Positions 25,675-33,005 of a DNA stretch of 64,000 nt are shown here, piece after piece (position 1 is the stretch's first letter; every line of letters begins with the position of its first letter). Location: the NCBI GenBank assembly GCA_900768705.1, contig CAAGEB010000075.1:44662-108661 (forward strand), given 5' to 3'. The notes beneath the pieces are model-generated. The model was not told the DNA's origin. It was given only the letters and a program-made list of their open reading frames with translations, and did not search any database. The DNA comes from Oscillospiraceae bacterium. Lineage in GTDB: Bacteria; Bacillota; Clostridia; Oscillospirales; Ruminococcaceae. The translations under genes were made by a program, and so were the position numbers.

Positions 25675-26217
25675 ATGAGAAAATACATTTTAACACTGAT
25701 CACGGTATTTACTGTATCAATTTTGTTGCTCTGCGGGTGTTCCGGTTCCGGTGAACGGCTTTCGCTTGAGGAGTACAAAACCGCGAGTGAGGCGGCATTC
25801 AAGGGCTGGATAACAGCTGCGACTGATTGGGCGGATTTCGCAGGAAAAAATATTATGAATGACGACAGGAACACCGAGTTCGGGAATATCTGCAAAAACC
25901 GTGACGCTCTTGAACAAAAGCTTCTTAAAGCTGAGGCGGCGCTTGATGAGCTTGATAAGCTTGGAAGTCCTCCCGTGGAATACGACGAGCTTCACAAAAA
26001 GCTGAAAAATGGTGTTTCAATTGAACGGGAATGGTTAAAAATCCAGCGTGAGATGATTAATGCACAAACTGTTGAGCAGTACAGCGGGATTTGCGAAAAG
26101 GCGGAAACCTTTTTCGACAAATACGATTCTTCTCTTGATAATCCCGAAACTTTACCCGCTGTTTATGTGGCTATGGTGAGAAAATGGAATTCCGCCCAAA
26201 GCGGAGTTTCGCAATAA
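25675..26217 (+). CDS. Lipoprotein, tandem family member 2
   Basis: Predicted lipoprotein of 180 residues with MRKYILTLITVFTVSILLLCGCSG, lipobox LLCGC. Same architecture as its neighbours: charged helices, LxEY near the mature N-terminus, LDKLGSPPVEYDELHKKLKNG and SIEREWLK. A TTG at 25663 is in frame but ATG 25675 follows TTGAGGAATAAC and is preferred. Paralogue of the genes at 25056 and 26297. A perfect inverted repeat follows the stop. Confidence 0.78.
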   Translation: MRKYILTLITVFTVSILLLCGCSGSGERLSLEEYKTASEAAFKGWITAATDWADFAGKNIMNDDRNTEFGNICKNRDALEQKLLKAEAALDELDKLGSPPVEYDELHKKLKNGVSIEREWLKIQREMINAQTVEQYSGICEKAETFFDKYDSSLDNPETLPAVYVAMVRKWNSAQSGVSQ

Positions 26218-26219
26218 AA

Positions 26220-26245
26220 ACTTATCCGGGATTGTCCGGATAAGT
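26220..26245 (+). other. Stable hairpin between lipoproteins 2 and 3
   Basis: ACTTATCCGG (26220-26229) and CCGGATAAGT (26236-26245) form a perfect ten-pair stem with a GATTGT loop. It lacks a U-tract, so it is more likely a 3' stabiliser or processing site than a terminator. Confidence 0.55.
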
Positions 26246-26296
26246 AGTCCGTTAGAAAGATTGGTTAGTAGGCTGCGAACATAAGGAGGAATAATT

Positions 26297-26788
26297 ATGA
26301 CAAAACGAATTTCAGGTGTGCTTGCTGTGGTTGTTCTTTTAATCACGCTTGTGGTAACGGGCTGCGGAAATCAGCTGACTATGCAGGAATATTACGACCA
26401 ACTGGGTACATACTTCAAGGATTATGTGGCGGTTTGTTTGGATTTTGATACGCTCTATCAAGATTTTACATCGGCAGAACAGGCCGATCAGAAATTGAGT
26501 CAGGCGAAGGAGATATGCAGCAAAGCCAAGGCAGCACTGGATAATTTCGCAAAGATGAATCCCCCTTCGCAGTATTCCGAGAAGCACAAGGAGCTGGTTA
26601 AGTCAATTGATTACGAGAAGGAATACTGGGATAAGTCAGAGAAAATATTCACGGCAAAAACCGACAGCGAAATAAAGCAGTTTGCCGAGGAGGCTGACGG
26701 AATGTTTGATGACATACCTTCGGAACAGCAGTTCCAATCTATATACAGGGATTTGTATCTGTCTGTAAAAACCGAGGTGGAGAAATAA
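26297..26788 (+). CDS. Lipoprotein, tandem family member 3
   Basis: Predicted lipoprotein of 163 residues, lipobox VVTGC after MTKRISGVLAVVVLLITL. Mature part again helical, with MQEYYDQLG, ALDNFAKMNPPSQYSEKHKELV and SIDYEKEYW matching the order of motifs in the two genes upstream, though shorter. ATG 26297 follows AAGGAGGAATAATT. It precedes glyS by 30 bases. Function unknown. Confidence 0.78.
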   Translation: MTKRISGVLAVVVLLITLVVTGCGNQLTMQEYYDQLGTYFKDYVAVCLDFDTLYQDFTSAEQADQKLSQAKEICSKAKAALDNFAKMNPPSQYSEKHKELVKSIDYEKEYWDKSEKIFTAKTDSEIKQFAEEADGMFDDIPSEQQFQSIYRDLYLSVKTEVEK

Positions 26789-26818
26789 ACAATCGGGTAG
26801 GAAAGGATAAATAACAGT

Positions 26819-28195
26819 ATGAAAAATACCGAAAAAACTCTCGAACAAATCAAGACTTTGTGTATTCACAGAGGTTTTGTTTATCCGGGAAGTGAAATTT
26901 ACGGCGGTCTGGCGAACACCTGGGATTACGGTCCCCTCGGTGTGGAGCTGAAGGAAAACATTAAGAAGGCATGGCGCAAGAAGTTCATTCAGGAAAACAA
27001 GTACAATGTTGGTTTGGACAGCGCAATTCTGATGAACCCCCAGACATGGGTCGCTTCCGGTCATGTGGGCGGCTTCTCCGATCCGCTTATGGACTGCAAG
27101 GACTGTAAAACCCGTCACCGTGCCGATAAGCTTATAGAGGATTTCGGCGAAACCACAGCGGATGGCTGGAGCAATGAAAAGATGGTTGAATACATCCGTG
27201 AAAAGGGGATTAAATGCCCCAACTGCGGAAGCACCAACTTTACCGATATCCGCCAGTTCAACCTGATGTTCAAAACAGCGCAGGGTACCGTTGAGGACAG
27301 CAAGAGCGAGCTTTATCTCCGTCCGGAAACCGCACAGGGAATTTTTGTAAACTTTGCAAATATTCAGCGCACAAGTCGTAAAAAGGTTCCTTTCGGCGTA
27401 GCTCAGGTGGGAAAATCTTTCAGAAACGAAATAACTCCGGGTCAGTTTATTTTCCGTGTTCGTGAATTTGAGCAGATGGAGCTTGAATTCTTCTGCAAGC
27501 CCGGAACAGACCTTGAATGGTTCCAGTATTGGAGAACCTACTGCAAGAACTTCCTGCTCTCTCTCGGCTTGAAAGAGGAGAATATCAGACTTCGTGACCA
27601 TAGCCCCGAAGAGCTTTGCTTCTATTCCAAGGCGACAACAGACTTTGAGTTCCTGTTCCCCTTTGGCTGGGGCGAACTGTGGGGTGTTGCGGACAGAACC
27701 GACTATGACCTCACACAGCACATGAAGACCAGCGGAAAGAGCCTTGAATATTTCGATCCCGAAACCAATGAGAAGTACATTCCGTATGTTATTGAGCCTT
27801 CGCTGGGTGTGGAGCGTTTGTTCCTTGCAATTGTCTGCGACGCTTATGACGAGGAAACTCTCGAGGACGGTAAATCCCGCACGGTAATGCATCTGCACCC
27901 CGCTCTTGCTCCGATTAAAGCGGCGGTTCTTCCGCTTTCAAAGAAGCTTGGCGAAAAAGCCGGAGAGCTGTATGACGAGCTGTCCAAGTACTTTTGCGTT
28001 GATTATGACGACGCAGGTTCTATCGGCAAGCGCTATGCCCGTCAGGACGAGGTGGGTACGCCTTTCTGTATAACCTACGACTTTGATACGGAGAACGACG
28101 GCTGTGTTACAATCCGTGAGCGTGACTCCATGCAGCAGGTAAGAATTCCTTTGTCGGAAGTCAGAGCCTATATTGAGGATAAGATCAGATTCTGA
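26819..28195 (+). CDS. glyS: Glycyl-tRNA synthetase (single-chain, alpha2 type)
   Basis: Class II aminoacyl-tRNA synthetase that charges tRNA-Gly. The 458-residue product is the dimeric eukaryote/archaeal-like type, not the alpha2beta2 bacterial form. Start HRGFVYPGSEIYGG is followed by CKDCK and CPNCG cysteines (zinc site), motif 2 FRNEITPGQFIFRVREFEQMELEFF, motif 3 EPSLGVERLFLAIVCDAYDEE and a C-terminal anticodon-binding domain ending DKIRF. No T-box leader is visible in the 30 bases upstream; it is probably read with the preceding lipoprotein. Confidence 0.96.
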   Translation: MKNTEKTLEQIKTLCIHRGFVYPGSEIYGGLANTWDYGPLGVELKENIKKAWRKKFIQENKYNVGLDSAILMNPQTWVASGHVGGFSDPLMDCKDCKTRHRADKLIEDFGETTADGWSNEKMVEYIREKGIKCPNCGSTNFTDIRQFNLMFKTAQGTVEDSKSELYLRPETAQGIFVNFANIQRTSRKKVPFGVAQVGKSFRNEITPGQFIFRVREFEQMELEFFCKPGTDLEWFQYWRTYCKNFLLSLGLKEENIRLRDHSPEELCFYSKATTDFEFLFPFGWGELWGVADRTDYDLTQHMKTSGKSLEYFDPETNEKYIPYVIEPSLGVERLFLAIVCDAYDEETLEDGKSRTVMHLHPALAPIKAAVLPLSKKLGEKAGELYDELSKYFCVDYDDAGSIGKRYARQDEVGTPFCITYDFDTENDGCVTIRERDSMQQVRIPLSEVRAYIEDKIRF

Positions 28196-28392
28196 CATCT
28201 GATAAGCTGAATATTTGTTTCGGTTTGATTTCGCAGAGCGTATGCAGGGGTCTTATTTTATAGATTTTCGTCATTTTTAACAAAGTTAGGTATTTGCTTC
28301 ATTTGTTACACCAAATCCGAAAATTTCTTTGTGAAAAATGTATGAAAATTTTTATCGAATATTGAACAAATTTACGAAAATGCGATATCTAC

Positions 28393-28421
28393 TTGACAAG
28401 TATGACAAAAAAAGTTATAAT
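28393..28421 (+). promoter_or_regulatory. Consensus sigma-A promoter of the sugar ABC importer
   Basis: TTGACA (28393-28398), 17-base spacer, TATAAT (28416-28421). Confidence 0.85.
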
Positions 28422-28428
28422 TGAATTG

Positions 28429-28465
28429 TGATTAAGTAATTGATAAGTTCATATCTGCTTAATCA
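28429..28465 (+). promoter_or_regulatory. Inverted repeat just downstream of the importer promoter
   Basis: TGATTAAG (28429-28436) and CTTAATCA (28458-28465) are perfect 8-base arms 21 bases apart, starting at the predicted transcript start. The placement fits an operator. Not a typical LacI core (no central CG). Confidence 0.45.
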
Positions 28466-28504
28466 TATCAGTTTTACATAACATTATTTTTACGGAGGAA
28501 AGAA

Positions 28505-30037
28505 ATGAATCTTAAAAAGGTTTTGGCAGGCGTTCTTGCCGCTGCATCGGTAGTTTCCCTTGCAGGATGTAACAACGGTTCTACAAGCGGAACCACTTCT
28601 AGCGGTAATTCAAGCTCCGGAACATCTACAACTTCCGGTGACAGCACATCTACAACATCCGGAGACAGCGCATCTTCCGGTGATACCAGCGATACTACAA
28701 GCGGTTCTGCAGGCGCAGGTCCTCTTGAGGGCGGCATTCAGTTTGATGCAAGCAAGATTACTCCCGGTATGACTTTGACTGTTTACACCAACCGTACCGA
28801 CAGAGATACCGATGGTTCTCTCAAGGAAATGGTTAAGCCTTTCGAGGAGAGATATGGCTGTACAGTTGAATTCCTGGCTTATACCGACTATGATACTATC
28901 GTAAAGGCTAATATCAGAGGCGGCGATTACGGTGATGTTCTTAACCTGCCTACAGGCCTCAGAACTTCCGATTATCCCAAGTACTTTGAGCCTCTCGGAA
29001 CTATCAGCGATCTTAGCAAGGTATATCAGTGGACAGACCAGAAGGCTTACGAGGGCGAGGTTTATGCACTGGCAACCGGCGGTAACGCTTCCGGCGTTTG
29101 CTACAACAAGAGAGTATGGACTGAAGCAGGAATTACCGAAGTTCCCAGAACCGAGGAAGACTTCATTGCTGACCTGAAGAAGATCAGAGAAGTTAACGGT
29201 GAAGCAGTTGACCCTGCTGCACTTTGCTTCTTTGCAGGCTCTACCGGTTGGATCCTTAAGGAGTACACTCAGTTTGCTCCCGCAGTTTCCGGCGATCCCG
29301 AGTTTAAGCTTCACAGCCTTGTAAACAAGGTTGATATCTTCGGAAGCAAGGATAATCAGACTCCTTACTATAAGGTTTGCAAGTGGATGTACGATATGTA
29401 CAAGGATCCCGATCTGCATGAGATTGGTGCTGCTATGAACTGGGAGACATCTAAGCAGATGCTCGCAGACGGCAAGGTAGCAACAATTATCGTTTCCTCT
29501 TGGGGCGTTTCTCAGTTTAAGGCACTTGCTGCAAATCCTGATGATATCGGATTTATGCCTCTGCCCTTCACCGACAGCGAAGGCAAGCAGTACGCAGAGA
29601 CCGGTCCCGATACTTCTATGTGCGTAAGCAGCAACATTTCTGATGAGCAGAAGGCTCTTGCAAAGGCATATGTTAAGTGGTGGATTGAAGAGAGCACATG
29701 GGCAAAGGATGAGGGCTTCGTTCCTACTCTGATCGGCGGCGAGCTTCCCGACTCTCTTGCTGAGTTCAATGGCGTTAATTTCTTCTCTCAGACTCCTCTG
29801 CCTGATGAGATTTCCAAGTGCTGGGATAACATCAACAAGAAGTCCAAGGTTGGTATCGATAACGACGCAACCGATGATAACTATAAGACTCTGATCGCTC
29901 AGGCAGGTCTTGATTATGAGAAGACACAGAGCGATGATAAGTTCGAGCAGATTATGGCTGACTGCAACAAGGCATGGGCAGAAGCCAGAGATGCAGATGA
30001 AGATCTGGCCGCTTATATGGCAGCTCAGGGCTTATAA
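28505..30037 (+). CDS. Sugar ABC transporter substrate-binding lipoprotein (CUT1)
   Basis: Extracellular binding protein of 510 residues. Signal peptide MNLKKVLAGVLAAASVVSLAGC with lipobox LAGC, a Ser/Thr/Gly-rich linker (about residues 25-75), then a periplasmic-binding domain of the MalE/UgpB type (family 1): KEMVKPFEERYGCTVEFLAY, NLPTGLRT, WETSKQMLADGKVATIIVSSWG. The following two permeases form the importer; the ATPase is not in the operon and is probably a shared MsmK-type protein elsewhere. The substrate is not evident: likely an oligosaccharide. Strongly optimised codons and AGGAGG ribosome site suggest high expression. Confidence 0.92.
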   Translation: MNLKKVLAGVLAAASVVSLAGCNNGSTSGTTSSGNSSSGTSTTSGDSTSTTSGDSASSGDTSDTTSGSAGAGPLEGGIQFDASKITPGMTLTVYTNRTDRDTDGSLKEMVKPFEERYGCTVEFLAYTDYDTIVKANIRGGDYGDVLNLPTGLRTSDYPKYFEPLGTISDLSKVYQWTDQKAYEGEVYALATGGNASGVCYNKRVWTEAGITEVPRTEEDFIADLKKIREVNGEAVDPAALCFFAGSTGWILKEYTQFAPAVSGDPEFKLHSLVNKVDIFGSKDNQTPYYKVCKWMYDMYKDPDLHEIGAAMNWETSKQMLADGKVATIIVSSWGVSQFKALAANPDDIGFMPLPFTDSEGKQYAETGPDTSMCVSSNISDEQKALAKAYVKWWIEESTWAKDEGFVPTLIGGELPDSLAEFNGVNFFSQTPLPDEISKCWDNINKKSKVGIDNDATDDNYKTLIAQAGLDYEKTQSDDKFEQIMADCNKAWAEARDADEDLAAYMAAQGL

Positions 30038-30062
30038 GATCACACGCCTGCAAAATATTTAA

Positions 30063-30097
30063 GCACTTCGGGGAGGAACTGCCCTTCCCGAAAGTGT
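30063..30097 (+). other. Imperfect hairpin between binding protein and permeases
   Basis: CACTTCGGG (30064-30072) pairs with CCCGAAAGTG (30087-30096) with one bulge. Such stems between a binding-protein gene and its permeases often protect the upstream mRNA and lower permease expression; inferred here. Confidence 0.5.
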
Positions 30098-30126
30098 TAT
30101 ATTTCTAGTGAAAGGATGGTAATTGT

Positions 30127-31056
30127 ATGAGTGCCGTAGCAAAGAAAAAACAGTCTTTGGGACAGTGGCTCAAGGGCTATACCGGGCAAAAATACATTAC
30201 TACAATACTGTTCCTGCTGATTCCTCTTGTTCTGTTGGTACTGTTTACGCTTATTCCGGCTATCAACATGTGCATCTGGAGCTTCCAGGATCGTGATTCT
30301 ATGGGTGAATACAAGTGGATTGGTTTTGAAAACTATGTTACCATATTCACAGATGCTTCGTATATCACCACCTTCAAGAACTGCCTTTATTATCTGGTTG
30401 GTTCGTTTATACAGCAGGCTTTTGCGTTGCTGATTGCAACCATACTCTGCTCAAAAATCAAGCTGGCAGGCTTGTTTAAAGGAATCGTATTCTTCCCGTA
30501 CATGATGAACGGCGTTGCGGTTTCGATCGTGTTCAAGAATTTCTTTGCTTTCGGTAATGGCATTCAGATTCAGCAGGGTACTCTTAACAGTATCATTGAA
30601 ATGTTCGGTGGTTCCGGTATTTCATGGCTGAACGGCGAACCTTGGCTGGCAAATATGTGTCTTGTATTTGCATCTGTATGGAGATATGTTGGATTTGATA
30701 TTCTGATGTATATAGGCGCTATTCAGTCTATTTCTCCGGATATTTATGAAGCTTCCGATCTGGACGGTGCAAACTCTTGGCAGAGATTCTGGTATATTAC
30801 CTTCCCGGGAATTAAGCAGATTGTTACCCTGCAGCTTATCCTTGCAATTAAGGGTGCAGCTTCCGTTTACGAAATCCCGTATATCATCACCGGCGGTCTT
30901 AACGATACTTCAACATTCGTTATCAAGACCATGAACACTTCCTTCGTTGATGACTATGTGGGACTTGGATGTGCAATGGCTATCGTATTGCTGATAATCA
31001 TTATTATTGTTACAGCAATTCAGAAGATTGCGTTTGGTGAAAGGAAGGAAGCATAA
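30127..31056 (+). CDS. Sugar ABC transporter permease (MsmF/MalF type)
   Basis: Membrane permease of 309 residues with six hydrophobic helices and the binding-protein-dependent transport signature EASDLDGANSWQRFWYITFPGIK (EAA loop, about residues 208-230) that docks the ATPase. N-terminal part is the first helix FLLIPLVLLVLFTLIPAIN. Encoded after the binding protein and overlapping the next permease by one base (TAATG). Confidence 0.93.
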   Translation: MSAVAKKKQSLGQWLKGYTGQKYITTILFLLIPLVLLVLFTLIPAINMCIWSFQDRDSMGEYKWIGFENYVTIFTDASYITTFKNCLYYLVGSFIQQAFALLIATILCSKIKLAGLFKGIVFFPYMMNGVAVSIVFKNFFAFGNGIQIQQGTLNSIIEMFGGSGISWLNGEPWLANMCLVFASVWRYVGFDILMYIGAIQSISPDIYEASDLDGANSWQRFWYITFPGIKQIVTLQLILAIKGAASVYEIPYIITGGLNDTSTFVIKTMNTSFVDDYVGLGCAMAIVLLIIIIIVTAIQKIAFGERKEA

Positions 31057-31937
31057 TGGCAGATTCGCATTATTTTGATATGAAGGATTATTCCTTCAAA
31101 GAAACCCCGAAATCAGTCAGAGTAATGTGGCAGGTTCTCAAGTATGTTTTCCTTGTAATCTGCTGTCTGATGGTTATTATTCCTCTGGTAGTTGTACTCA
31201 TCGGTGCATTCAAAACCAAGGAAGAGGTTGTATCCACTCCTGCATTTCAGCTTCCTGCAAGCCCGCAATGGGATAACTTCTATCAGGCTTTTACCAAAGG
31301 TCAGGTTTTGATAGGTCTGAAGAATACAGCGATTATCCTCGTGTTCTCCTGCTTCGGTTCAGTTGTTACAGGTACAATGACGGCGTTTGTTGTACAGCGT
31401 TTCAACATGGTATTTACCAGACTTGTTAAGCTTATATTCCTTGGCGTTGCTCTGCTTCCGAATGTTTCCATGCAGGTAACGGTATTCCAGATTGTTAAGT
31501 CTTTGGGTCTGATGAACACCATTGCAGCTCCGATTATCCTTTATATCGGTACCGATATTGTATCTATCTATATCTTTATCCAGTTCTTGGACAACATCTC
31601 AACATCGTTGGATGAAAGTGCGATCTTGGATGGATGTAGTTATCCGAGAGTTTATTGGAGCATTATACTGCCGATGCTGAGACCGGCTGTTGCAACCGTT
31701 CTTGTAATGAAGTTCGTAAGCATCTACAACGACTTCTATACTCCTCAGTTGTATATGCAGAAGAAGGAACTGCGAGTTGTATCGACTGCGCTGTACGCCT
31801 TCATAGGTCCGAACGGTGCAGAGTGGCAAGTAATTTTTGCCGGAGTTATAATTTGTATTATTCCTACATTGATTATCTTCCTTTCAATGCAGAAATTCAT
31901 TTACAGCAACCTGGTTTCCGGTTCTGTAAAGGAGTAA
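31056..31937 (+). CDS. Sugar ABC transporter permease (MsmG/MalG type)
   Basis: Second permease, 293 residues, MalG-like: helices from VFLVICCLMVIIPLVVVL on, and the EAA loop as ESAILDGCSYPRVYWSIILPMLRP (about residues 185-208). Start overlaps the previous stop by one base, so translation is coupled. It closes the importer operon ahead of a strong terminator. Confidence 0.93.
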   Translation: MADSHYFDMKDYSFKETPKSVRVMWQVLKYVFLVICCLMVIIPLVVVLIGAFKTKEEVVSTPAFQLPASPQWDNFYQAFTKGQVLIGLKNTAIILVFSCFGSVVTGTMTAFVVQRFNMVFTRLVKLIFLGVALLPNVSMQVTVFQIVKSLGLMNTIAAPIILYIGTDIVSIYIFIQFLDNISTSLDESAILDGCSYPRVYWSIILPMLRPAVATVLVMKFVSIYNDFYTPQLYMQKKELRVVSTALYAFIGPNGAEWQVIFAGVIICIIPTLIIFLSMQKFIYSNLVSGSVKE

Positions 31938-31960
31938 TTGGCAAAATAAAAACAGTTTAT

Positions 31961-31988
31961 CGCACCCCAAAATGGGGTGCGATTTTTT
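31961..31988 (+). terminator. Terminator of the sugar importer operon
   Basis: CGCACCCC (31961-31968) and GGGGTGCG (31974-31981) with loop AAAAT, followed by ATTTTTTA. Confidence 0.9.
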
Positions 31989-32240
31989 ATGTTGGAATAG
32001 CGTTGTTTAATTGGATAAAGGTGTCCAAAGATGAAGCATTCTTTTCGCTTTCTGTTGCTATCAAAAGGAAGTGAGAAGCCTTGATGGGTTTATGCAAAGA
32101 GTGAGATTTTCCGACGAATTGACAGGGCTTACCTCCTGTAAGGGGGTGTGGGGGCAGGGGTACGCAGTACCCCTCTATATCCCCCTTCCCCAGACGGGGG
32201 AAGGGGGTCAGGGGGATAGGGGTGACAAAGAACAATCCTA

Positions 32241-32285
32241 TTACCTTACAGGCACATACTAATCCATATTGCAGAGTACCGTTGT
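32241..32285 (+). repeat. Direct repeat copy 1
   Basis: TTACCTTACAGGCACATACT then AATCCATATTGCAGAGTACCGTTG. Preceded by AACAATCCTA and followed by the AGCGGCTTGCCGCC hairpin. Confidence 0.75.
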
Positions 32286-32405
32286 GAAATAGCGGCTTGC
32301 CGCCCTTTTGAAAGCCAAAAGGAAGCGAAAAGCAAATTCTGGTCTGTGCAGAGGGCTTGATTTTATCTGTTCGGGGGCGTGGGGGCTTGGAATAGAACAG
32401 ACTTA

Positions 32406-32451
32406 TTACCTTACAGTTGAACCGTAATCTACATTGCAATGTATCGTTGGG
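32406..32451 (+). repeat. Direct repeat copy 2
   Basis: TTACCTTACAG, diverged middle, then ACATTGCAATGTATCGTTGG; 165 bases after copy 1. Followed by the same AGCGGCTTGCCGCCC piece as copy 1. Confidence 0.7.
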
Positions 32452-32560
32452 AAAAAGCGGCTTGCCGCCCACAGGCAAGCGCAGGGGTACGCAGTACCCC
32501 TCTAGTTCCCCTCCCTTGAGGGAGGGGTAGGGGTGGGTGTTCACGGTAAGAACAATCTTA

Positions 32561-32605
32561 TTACCTTACAGGCACAAACCAACCTATATTGAAATGTAAT
32601 GTTGG
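32561..32605 (+). repeat. Direct repeat copy 3
   Basis: TTACCTTACAGGCACAAACC then TATATTGAAATGTAATGTTGGG; 155 bases after copy 2. Followed by GGCGTCACGCC hairpin. Confidence 0.7.
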
Positions 32606-32680
32606 GAATTGTCAGCGGCGTCACGCCGCCCCCTTCCCCCTCGGGGGAAGGGGGATAGGGGCTTGAAAAGCACAGACTTA

Positions 32681-32725
32681 TAACCTTACAGTCTAAACAA
32701 GATCCATATTGCAGAGTACCGTTGG
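32681..32725 (+). repeat. Direct repeat copy 4
   Basis: TAACCTTACAG, then GATCCATATTGCAGAGTACCGTTGG (kept to copy 1); 120 bases after copy 3. Followed by GTCGGGGTACCCGAC hairpin. Confidence 0.7.
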
Positions 32726-32780
32726 GAATTACCCGTCGGGGTACCCGACCGAAAATAAAATTCCGGTCTGTACAGACTTA

Positions 32781-32825
32781 TTACCTTACAGGCACAAACT
32801 AATCCACATTGAAGAGTACCGTTAG
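32781..32825 (+). repeat. Direct repeat copy 5
   Basis: TTACCTTACAGGCACAAACT, AATCCACATTGAAGAGTACCGTT; 100 bases after copy 4, followed by GCGCAAACAGGATGTTTGCG hairpin. Confidence 0.75.
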
Positions 32826-32933
32826 AAATTGTTAGCGGCGCAAACAGGATGTTTGCGAAGTTGCCCCCAAAGCAAAACACGATGTTGCGCAACAAAGAGC
32901 AACAGTCGGTACGCCGGTGGAAATTTATTGACA

Positions 32934-32973
32934 CAAAAAATCTCCGGCACAAACATTTCGCTTGCGCCGGAGA
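32934..32973 (-). terminator. Terminator of the minus-strand ABC exporter
   Basis: On the minus strand TCTCCGGC and GCCGGAGA form an eight-pair stem followed by TTTTTTGTG, just past the permease stop. Confidence 0.85.
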
Positions 32974-33005
32974 ATAAATTATATGCACCGGAATAATCAG
33001 TCAGT

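Larger units (their letters stand above)
28196..28504. other. Intergenic region with promoter and inverted repeat before the sugar importer
   Basis: 309 bases, AT-rich, no gene. A sigma-A promoter and a dyad (described separately) lie in its last 115 bases. No strong terminator for glyS is seen. Confidence 0.5.
31989..33005. repeat. Non-coding repeat and hairpin region between convergent operons
   Basis: About 1 kb between two convergent 3' ends with no supportable gene. It holds five copies of a degenerate direct repeat (each listed separately), two identical 21-base palindromic pieces (32157-32177 and 32484-32504), two identical AGCGGCTTGCCGCCC pieces (32291-32305, 32456-32470), a 19-base pair of copies at 32334-32352 and 32758-32776 (17 of 19 identical), and three GC-only hairpins (32181-32207, 32508-32527, 32629-32654). 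Open frames of 100-185 codons read through it are artefacts of the repeats. Confidence 0.8.

Noticed and set aside
26789..26818. T-box leader for glycyl-tRNA synthetase
   Set aside because: Only 30 bases separate it from the preceding gene; no room for the element.
32241..32825. CRISPR array
   Set aside because: Repeats are degenerate, spacing varies from 100 to 165 bases and spacers contain palindromes; no cas genes.
32241..32825. Integron attC sites
   Set aside because: GTTG-type ends recall attC cores, but there is no integrase, the core consensus is not met and there are no cassette genes.
31987..32988. Open frames of 185 and 100 codons on the minus strand across the repeat region
   Set aside because: They consist of repeat and palindrome translations (recurring NGTLQ..LVCACKVI phrases) and change frame between copies; no ribosome site fits.
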